Positions 58,656-64,000 of a stretch of 64,000 nt of DNA are shown in pieces. This stretch comes from Streptomyces sp. Ru72 (GTDB lineage Bacteria > Actinomycetota > Actinomycetes > Streptomycetales > Streptomycetaceae). A program made the position numbers and the translations under genes. Within the stretch, counting starts at the first letter, position 1. Every line of letters begins with the position of its first letter. Where the stretch lies: assembly GCF_002920635.1 (NCBI RefSeq), contig NZ_PQSR01000001.1:1-64000 (forward strand). The letters run 5' to 3'. The notes below the pieces were generated by a model. The model had not been told where the DNA came from, did no database searches, and saw only the letters and a list, made by a program, of their open reading frames with translations.

Positions 58656-59906
58656 ATGGCTGACCAGTCCACCGACACCACCACCCCCAGAGCGGCCATC
58701 ACACGGCGCCGGCTCCTCGGCACCGCGGGCGCCACCGGCCTCGCGCTCGGGGCCGCGGGCGGGGCCGCCGGATACGCCGCCGCCCCCGCCGAGAAGAGCG
58801 CTCCGCTCACCTCGCTGGGCGCGGACCGGGTGATGTTTCACGGGAAACATCAGCCCGGCATCACCGACGCCCTCCAGGCCCGCGGCCACCTCGTCGCCTT
58901 CGACCTGGCGGCGGGCGCCGGCCGCAAGGAGGCCGCCGCGCTGCTGCGCCGCTGGTCCGCCACCGCCGAGCGGCTGATGGCGGGAGAACCGGCCGCGCAC
59001 GACGACACCGACGTCGCCCGTGACGCCGGCCCCTCCTCCCTGACGATCACCTTCGGCTTCGGACACAGCTTCTTCTCCCGTACGGGACTGGAGAACCAGC
59101 GCCCGGACGCACTGGACCCGCTGCCCGACTTCTCCTCCGACCACCTCGACACGTCCCGCAGCGAGGGCGACCTGTGGGTGCAGATCGGAGCCAACGACGC
59201 GCTCGTCGCCTTCCACGCCCTGCGCGCGATCCAGAAGGACGCGGGCGGCGCGGCCCGGCTGCGCTGGCAGATGAACGGCTTCAACCGCTCGCCGGGCGCT
59301 ACCGCGCATCCCATGACCGCCCGCAACCTCATGGGCCAGGTCGACGGCACCCGCAACCCCAAGCCCAGCGACACCGACTTCGACCGGCGCGTCTTCGTGC
59401 CCGCGTCCGGCGACCCGGCGTGGATGGCGAACGGCTCCTACGCCGTCGTACGCCGCATCCGCATGCTCCTCGACGACTGGGAGAAGCTCTCGCTCAAGGC
59501 CCAGGAGGAGGTCATAGGCCGCCGCAAGTCCGACGGGGCACCGCTCAGCGGCGGCACCGAGACCACCGAGATGGACCTGGAGAAGACCGGCGCCGACGGC
59601 AAGCTGGTCGTCCCGATCAACGCCCATGCGCGGATCACCAGGCCCGATCAGAACGGGGGCGCGGCGATGCTCCGCCGCCCGTTCTCCTACCACGACGGTT
59701 TTGACCCGAACGGGACACCGGACGCGGGCCTGCTCTTCATCTGCTGGCAGGCGGATCCGCTGCGCGGCTTCGTGACCGTGCAACGCAAGCTGGACCGGGG
59801 GGACGCGCTGTCGCAGTACATCCGCCACGAAGCGAGCGGCCTGTTCGCGGTGCCGGGCGGCGCGGCGTCGGGGGAGTACGTGGGGCAGCGGCTGCTGGAG
59901 GGGTAG
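58656..59906 (+). CDS. dtpA: Tat-exported DyP-type heme peroxidase
   Basis: 416 residues. Twin-arginine signal TRRRLLG (about 17-23) with hydrophobic stretch, mature DyP fold of the A/EfeB type: ITFGFGHSFFSR, GQVDGTRNP with catalytic Asp230, proximal heme ligand His324 (INAHARITRP), and RRPFSYHDG. Uses H2O2. In Streptomyces lividans DtpA needs the copper chaperones encoded beside it and takes part in GlxA-dependent development. Starts 8 nt after the CopCD stop. A near-exact ParB site (one mismatch) is embedded in its codons 60-65. Confidence 0.92.
   Translation: MADQSTDTTTPRAAITRRRLLGTAGATGLALGAAGGAAGYAAAPAEKSAPLTSLGADRVMFHGKHQPGITDALQARGHLVAFDLAAGAGRKEAAALLRRWSATAERLMAGEPAAHDDTDVARDAGPSSLTITFGFGHSFFSRTGLENQRPDALDPLPDFSSDHLDTSRSEGDLWVQIGANDALVAFHALRAIQKDAGGAARLRWQMNGFNRSPGATAHPMTARNLMGQVDGTRNPKPSDTDFDRRVFVPASGDPAWMANGSYAVVRRIRMLLDDWEKLSLKAQEEVIGRRKSDGAPLSGGTETTEMDLEKTGADGKLVVPINAHARITRPDQNGGAAMLRRPFSYHDGFDPNGTPDAGLLFICWQADPLRGFVTVQRKLDRGDALSQYIRHEASGLFAVPGGAASGEYVGQRLLEG
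58835..58848. promoter_or_regulatory. parS-like site inside dtpA
   Basis: GTTTCACGGGAAAC: one mismatch (G for T at position 9) to the ParB consensus. The flanking bases ATG/CAT keep the symmetry. Confidence 0.6.
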
Positions 59907-60008
59907 GGCCTGTCCTTCTCGGATCCGGTCGGCTGGGGCGGGCCCTCGATGGGGTGCCCTTTCCTCAGGTGCGAGCCTCGCGTCGGCAGGGCGCATTAGG
60001 GTGAGGGC

Positions 60009-60941
60009 ATGCCAGCCAGCTATGCGTATCTCGGTCCCGAGGGCACCTTCACCGAGGTCGCCCTCCGTACGCTGCCCGAGGCCGCGACCCGTGAGCTCGT
60101 CCCGATGGTGTCCGTCCCCGCGGCGCTCGACGCCGTCCGCAGCGGCGAGGCGGAGGCCGCCTTCGTGCCGATCGAGAACTCGGTGGAGGGCGGCATCACC
60201 ACCACGCTCGACGAACTGGTCGCCGGTGAGCCGCTGATGATCTACCGCGAGGTGCTCCTGTCGATCACCTTCGCGCTGCTCGTCCGTCCCGGCACGAAGC
60301 TCTCCGAGATCAAGACCGTCACTGCGCACCCCGCCGCCCAGCCCCAGGTGCGCAACTGGCTGAAGGCCAACCTCCCGGACGCCGTCTGGGAGTCGGCGGC
60401 GTCGAACGCGGACGGCGCCCGTCTGGTCCAGGAAGGCCGCTACGACGCGGCGTTCGCGGGTGAGTTCGCCGCCGCCCGCTACGGCCTCGAGGCGCTGGAG
60501 ACCGGCATCCACGACGCGGAGAACGCGCAGACACGGTTCGTGCTGGTCGGCCGGCCCGCCCGGCCGGCGGCACCGACGGGCGCGGACAAGACCTCCGTCG
60601 TGCTGTGGCAGCGCGACGACCACCCCGGTGGGCTGCGCGACCTGCTGGGCGAGTTCGCCGTGCGGGGCATCAACCTGATGCTGCTGCAGTCCCGCCCGAC
60701 GGGAGCCGGCATCGGGAACTACTGCTTCTGCATCGACGCCGAGGGCCATATCTCGGACCGCCGGGTCGCCGAGGCGCTGATGGGGCTGAAGCGGATCTGT
60801 CTGCAGGTGCGGTTCCTCGGCTCGTACCCGCGGGCGGACATCGAGCCGGACGCCGTGCGTGCCCCGCTGCCGGGGACGTCGGACGACGAGTTCGCCACGG
60901 CCGCGGACTGGGTGGCGCGCTGCCAGGACGGCCGGTTCTAG
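60009..60941 (+). CDS. pheA: Prephenate dehydratase
   Basis: 310 residues, monofunctional enzyme converting prephenate to phenylpyruvate in phenylalanine synthesis. Catalytic domain: YLGPEGTFTEVALRTLP, FVPIENSVEGGITTTLDEL, LVRPGTKLSEIKTVTAHPAAQPQVRNW, NAQTRFVLVGR with the Thr-Arg-Phe active-site motif. C-terminal ACT domain (TSVVLWQRDDHPGGLRDLLGEFAVRGINLMLLQSRPTG ... YCFCIDAEGHISDRRVAEALMGL) binds phenylalanine for feedback inhibition. ATG at 60009. Stands alone before the DnaA-box region. Confidence 0.95.
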   Translation: MPASYAYLGPEGTFTEVALRTLPEAATRELVPMVSVPAALDAVRSGEAEAAFVPIENSVEGGITTTLDELVAGEPLMIYREVLLSITFALLVRPGTKLSEIKTVTAHPAAQPQVRNWLKANLPDAVWESAASNADGARLVQEGRYDAAFAGEFAAARYGLEALETGIHDAENAQTRFVLVGRPARPAAPTGADKTSVVLWQRDDHPGGLRDLLGEFAVRGINLMLLQSRPTGAGIGNYCFCIDAEGHISDRRVAEALMGLKRICLQVRFLGSYPRADIEPDAVRAPLPGTSDDEFATAADWVARCQDGRF

Positions 60942-60967
60942 CGTCTCGTCCTACCTGCGGATTTTCA

Positions 60968-61278
60968 TTGTCCACAGAAGTTATCCACAGGCGGCCTTCT
61001 CGATCTGGGGACAAGTCGACAGCGCGGCGTCTGCGAGTCGACAAATCGCTCTACGGGTCCCCCGTCCGTCCACCATCGCGTACACCACAGTTGTCCACGC
61101 GTTTCTTTCGATCAACCCATTGGAGCGACCCTTTCCACCCGAAAGTGCGGATGACGGCGGTTTGAACCTGGAATTCCCCGCCTCCCGCAGAGCTTTCGGA
61201 ATGATCACCTCCGGTATCCACAGATCTTCCGCACAGCCTGTGGATAACCCTTCGGGGCCTGTGGACGCCTGTGGACGA
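60968..61278. repeat. Cluster of DnaA boxes between pheA and serS
   Basis: TTGTCCACA at 60968, TTATCCACA at 60981 and, inverted, at 61239-61247. One-mismatch boxes at 61091 (TTGTCCACG) and 61214 (GTATCCACA). Inverted near-boxes TGTGGACGC at 61260 and TGTGGACGA at 61270. Seven in about 310 bp, in a locally AT-richer, 520-bp non-coding gap. Confidence 0.8.
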
Positions 61279-61461
61279 TCGAACCCGAAATCCGGGCCGG
61301 CTCAAGGAAGTCGGGTCAACGGCCCGGTCGCTAGCTGCCCCTTTCCGGCGACCGGCGCTCTTTTATTGCCACCTGACGTAATTGCCCCATAACGGAACCA
61401 TTGCCCTGCGGATCGGAATACGCGGTCGTGTCGCGGAACTCCGCACCGGTAGCCTTGAGGG

Positions 61462-62739
61462 GTGATTGACCTTCGCCTGCTCCGTGAGGACCCCGACCGT
61501 GTTCGCGCCTCCCAGCGCGCCCGTGGTGAGGACGTCGCGCTCGTCGACGCCCTCCTCTCCGCCGACGAGCGGCGCAGGTCCTCCGGCGTCCGCTTCGACG
61601 AACTCCGCTCCGAGCAGAAGGCGCTCGGCAAGCTGATCCCCAAGGCCACCGGCGACGAGAAGGCCGAGCTGCTGCAGAAGGCCGAGCAGCTCAAGGCCGA
61701 CGTCAAGGCGGCCGACGCCGAGCAGCACGAGGCCGACGAGGAGACCAAGCGGCTCCTGCTCCAGCTGGGCAACCTGGTCCACCCGGACGTCCCGCTCGGC
61801 GGCGAGGAGGACTTCGTCGTCCTGGAGACGCACGGCACCATCCGCGACTTCGCCGCCGAGGGCTTCGAGCCCAAGGACCACCTGGAGCTCGGCGAGGCGC
61901 TCGGCGCGATCGACGTGGAGCGCGGCGCGAAGGTCTCCGGCTCGCGCTTCTACTACCTGACGGGTGTCGGCGCCCTGCTGGAGCTGGCGCTCGTCAACGC
62001 GGCCATCGCGCAGGCCACGGAGGCCGGGTTCACCCCGATGCTGACGCCGGCCCTGGTCCGCCCGCGCGCCATGGAGGGAACGGGCTTCCTCGGCCAGGCC
62101 GCCGAGAACGTGTACCACCTGGAGAAGGACGACTTCTACCTGGTCGGCACCTCCGAGGTCCCGCTCGCGGCGTACCACATGGACGAGATCATCGACGCGG
62201 ACAAGCTGCCGCTGCGCTACGCGGGCTTCTCGCCGTGCTTCCGCCGCGAGGCCGGCACGTACGGCAAGGACACGCGCGGCATCTTCCGCGTGCACCAGTT
62301 CGACAAGGTCGAGATGTTCTCGTTCGTCGACCCCGAGGACGCCGAGAACGAGCACAAGCGGCTGCTGGAGTGGGAGAAGCAGTGGCTGACCTCGCTCGAG
62401 CTGCCGTTCCAGGTCATCGACGTGGCGACCGGTGACCTCGGCGCGTCGGCGTCGCGGAAGTACGACTGCGAGGCCTGGATCCCGACCCAGGGCAAGTACC
62501 GCGAGCTGACCTCGGCCTCCAACTGCGACACCTTCCAGGCGCGCCGGCTGGCGGTCCGCATGCGCGACGGCAAGAAGGTGCAGCCTCTGGCGACGCTGAA
62601 CGGCACGCTGTGCGCCGTACCGCGCACCATCGTGGCGATCCTGGAGAACCACCAGCTGGCCGACGGCTCGGTGCGGGTGCCCGAGATCCTGCGCCCGTAC
62701 CTGGGCGGCCGGGAGCTGCTGGAGCCCGTGGCCAGGTGA
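61462..62739 (+). CDS. serS: Seryl-tRNA synthetase
   Basis: 425 residues, class II synthetase. N-terminal long helical coiled-coil arm ([54 protein letters not shown]) that grips the long variable arm of tRNA-Ser. Catalytic core with motif 1 ([20 protein letters not shown]), motif 2 ([30 protein letters not shown]) and motif 3 ([17 protein letters not shown]). GTG at 61462 follows TTGAGGG. Its stop overlaps the HAD gene's start by 4 nt. Confidence 0.97.
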   Translation: MIDLRLLREDPDRVRASQRARGEDVALVDALLSADERRRSSGVRFDELRSEQKALGKLIPKATGDEKAELLQKAEQLKADVKAADAEQHEADEETKRLLLQLGNLVHPDVPLGGEEDFVVLETHGTIRDFAAEGFEPKDHLELGEALGAIDVERGAKVSGSRFYYLTGVGALLELALVNAAIAQATEAGFTPMLTPALVRPRAMEGTGFLGQAAENVYHLEKDDFYLVGTSEVPLAAYHMDEIIDADKLPLRYAGFSPCFRREAGTYGKDTRGIFRVHQFDKVEMFSFVDPEDAENEHKRLLEWEKQWLTSLELPFQVIDVATGDLGASASRKYDCEAWIPTQGKYRELTSASNCDTFQARRLAVRMRDGKKVQPLATLNGTLCAVPRTIVAILENHQLADGSVRVPEILRPYLGGRELLEPVAR

Positions 62740-63572
62740 GCACGGGAGAACATGCCGGTTATCCGTCCACGTTTCCCTACAAGCTGATCGCGACCGACCT
62801 CGACGGGACGCTCCTGCGCTCCGACGAGACGGTCTCGGAGCGCACACGTGAGGCGCTCGCCGCGGCCACCGCGGCGGGCGCCGCGCACATCGTCGTCACC
62901 GGGCGGGCGGTCCCGTGGACCCGCCCCGTCCTCGACGACCTCGGCTACCGGGGTCTCGCCGTGTGCGGCCAGGGCGCGCAGGTCTACGACGCGGGCGAGC
63001 ACCGTCTGCTGACGTCGGTGACGCTGGACCGGCAGATAGCGGCTCTGGCCCTGGCCAAGATCGAGGCGGAGGTGGGCCCGCTGCTGCTGGCGGCGAGCCG
63101 GGACGGCCTGGAGGGGGAGGTCCTGGTCGGCCCCGGCTACCGGGTCCATGACGGGCCGCTGCCGTACCAGCCGATCAAGGACGTGGCGGACCTGTGGTCG
63201 GCGCCGCTGAACAAGGTCTACCTCCAGCACCCGACCCTCAGCGACGACGAACTCGCCGAGGCGGCGCAGCAGGCCGCCGGTGGCCTCGTCGGGGTCACCA
63301 TGGCGGGCGAGGGCATCGTGGAGATCCTCCCCCTCGGCCTGAGCAAGGCGACGGGTCTGTCCCTGGCGGCACGCCGACTCGGTGTGAAGGCCGCGGAGAC
63401 GATCGCCTTCGGCGACATGCCCAACGACATACCGATGTTCGCGTGGTCGGCGCACGGTGTGGCCATGGCCAACGCGCACACGGACCTGAAGGAGGTCGCG
63501 GACGAGGTGACGCTGACCAACGACGAGGACGGCATCGCGGTGGTGCTGGAGCGGTTGCTGGTGCCGGCGTAA
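62736..63572 (+). CDS. HAD-superfamily hydrolase, Cof type
   Basis: 278 residues. Motif [12 protein letters not shown] with nucleophile Asp near residue 21, motif II VVTGRA, C2-type cap, motif III Lys near [16 protein letters not shown] and motif [13 protein letters not shown]. Cof-like phosphatases act on sugar phosphates, pyridoxal phosphate or similar small molecules. The substrate cannot be told from sequence. GTG start overlaps the serS stop (GTGA), so the two are co-translated, an arrangement conserved in streptomycetes. Confidence 0.9.
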   Translation: MSTGEHAGYPSTFPYKLIATDLDGTLLRSDETVSERTREALAAATAAGAAHIVVTGRAVPWTRPVLDDLGYRGLAVCGQGAQVYDAGEHRLLTSVTLDRQIAALALAKIEAEVGPLLLAASRDGLEGEVLVGPGYRVHDGPLPYQPIKDVADLWSAPLNKVYLQHPTLSDDELAEAAQQAAGGLVGVTMAGEGIVEILPLGLSKATGLSLAARRLGVKAAETIAFGDMPNDIPMFAWSAHGVAMANAHTDLKEVADEVTLTNDEDGIAVVLERLLVPA

Positions 63573-63588
63573 CCGCAACAGCTTTGCG

Positions 63589-63692
<104 letters not shown>

Positions 63693-64000
63693 GGGTGGGC
63701 GGCCCACGCGATGCTGATCGCGTGCTCGAAGCGGCCGCCCCGGGCAGCTCCCCGTGCGGGGCGGGCTCGACGGAGTGGGTAACTACTCCGGAGCCCGCCG
63801 CGGGCTGCCCTGTCGGGAGCTCGGCGTACTGTCGTGCATGGACATCGCCCAGCTCCTCTCCCAGAACGTGGCGCCGGCGTGATCCGGCGTCGTGGTCATC
63901 ACCACTGTGCCCGTTCGCCGAATCGGGCGCCACCGAATAAAGGCCGTGGGGGTCGGCGTCCTGCGAGCGCTAGCGGCGCCGCCACCTACGGCGCCGCGCC
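63693..64000. other. Right edge, no assigned gene
   Basis: 308 bp. A short reading frame MDIAQLLSQNVAPA (63838-63882, plus strand) has a start resembling real Streptomyces N-termini but stops at once and has no clear ribosome site. GCGGGCTCGACGG / CCGCCGCGGGC-like strings may form a terminator. Nothing firm. Confidence 0.3.

Overview
The window is a very GC-rich stretch of an actinobacterial chromosome, almost certainly a Streptomyces. The codon use, the many GTG starts with strong purine-rich ribosome sites, the stop/start overlaps, the AICE-type element in a tRNA-Ser gene, the PepP/DyP/Sco/CopCD/pheA/serS gene order and an exact ParB target (GTTTCACGTGAAAC) all fit. The parS site, an imperfect second copy and a DnaA-box cluster next to serS suggest a core-chromosome position not far from oriC. 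That last point is inference.

Layout. 1-5.4 kb is a leftward operon: OmpR-type response regulator, sensor kinase, a GT2/GtrA transferase whose start codon sits in the loop of a 15-bp hairpin, and a GT39 mannosyltransferase-like protein that runs off the left edge. 5.4-13 kb holds an ABM-domain protein, a DUF2797 protein, a frameshifted FG-GAP repeat protein, a leftward three-gene cluster that looks like an actinobacterial WxL / WxL-interacting surface system, a small secreted protein, tRNA-Arg(ACG), tRNA-Ser(GCU) and an SSI-type protease inhibitor. 13.2-17.6 kb is one large PAS/kinase-like/receiver-like protein without the phospho-accepting histidine, followed by parS. 17.6-28 kb holds an acyl-CoA synthetase, a SigE-family sigma factor, a hydratase/DUF35/thiolase trio like the steroid side-chain enzymes ChsH2-ChsH1-Ltp2, a dehalogenase-like hydrolase, a prim-pol domain protein, a duplicated-domain surface protein with a class F-like sortase, and small lipoprotein genes beside a tRNA-Pro remnant.

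28,037-42,410 is a 14.4-kb integrative conjugative element (AICE) bounded by 57-bp direct repeats of the 3' part of tRNA-Ser(UGA). It carries a glycosyltransferase/GntR pair, a run of small Spd-like and zinc-binding genes, an FtsK-type TraB translocase followed directly by a GACAAG repeat cluster (candidate clt), a small cytosine methylase, a prim-pol/DUF3631 replication module, a CCGCCAC iteron-like cluster, excisionase and tyrosine integrase. The full tRNA-Ser is at the right junction. Its original terminator has been left behind at the left junction.

To the right the chromosome resumes: HtrA/PepD-like protease, glycerophosphodiester phosphodiesterase, an ATP-binding regulatory protein with decayed repeats beyond its stop, a DUF5926 protein, a degenerate prim-pol protein, a SpoIIE-type phosphatase-like protein missing one metal-binding Asp, aminopeptidase P, a second small ATPase-fold regulator, and a five-gene copper cluster (YcnI, Sco, PCuAC chaperone, CopC-CopD fusion, Tat-exported DyP peroxidase). 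The window ends with pheA, a DnaA-box cluster, serS, a HAD phosphatase and an odd Ser-type tRNA-like gene with an enlarged anticodon arm. Intergenic hairpins are given where their arms could be read as exact complements.
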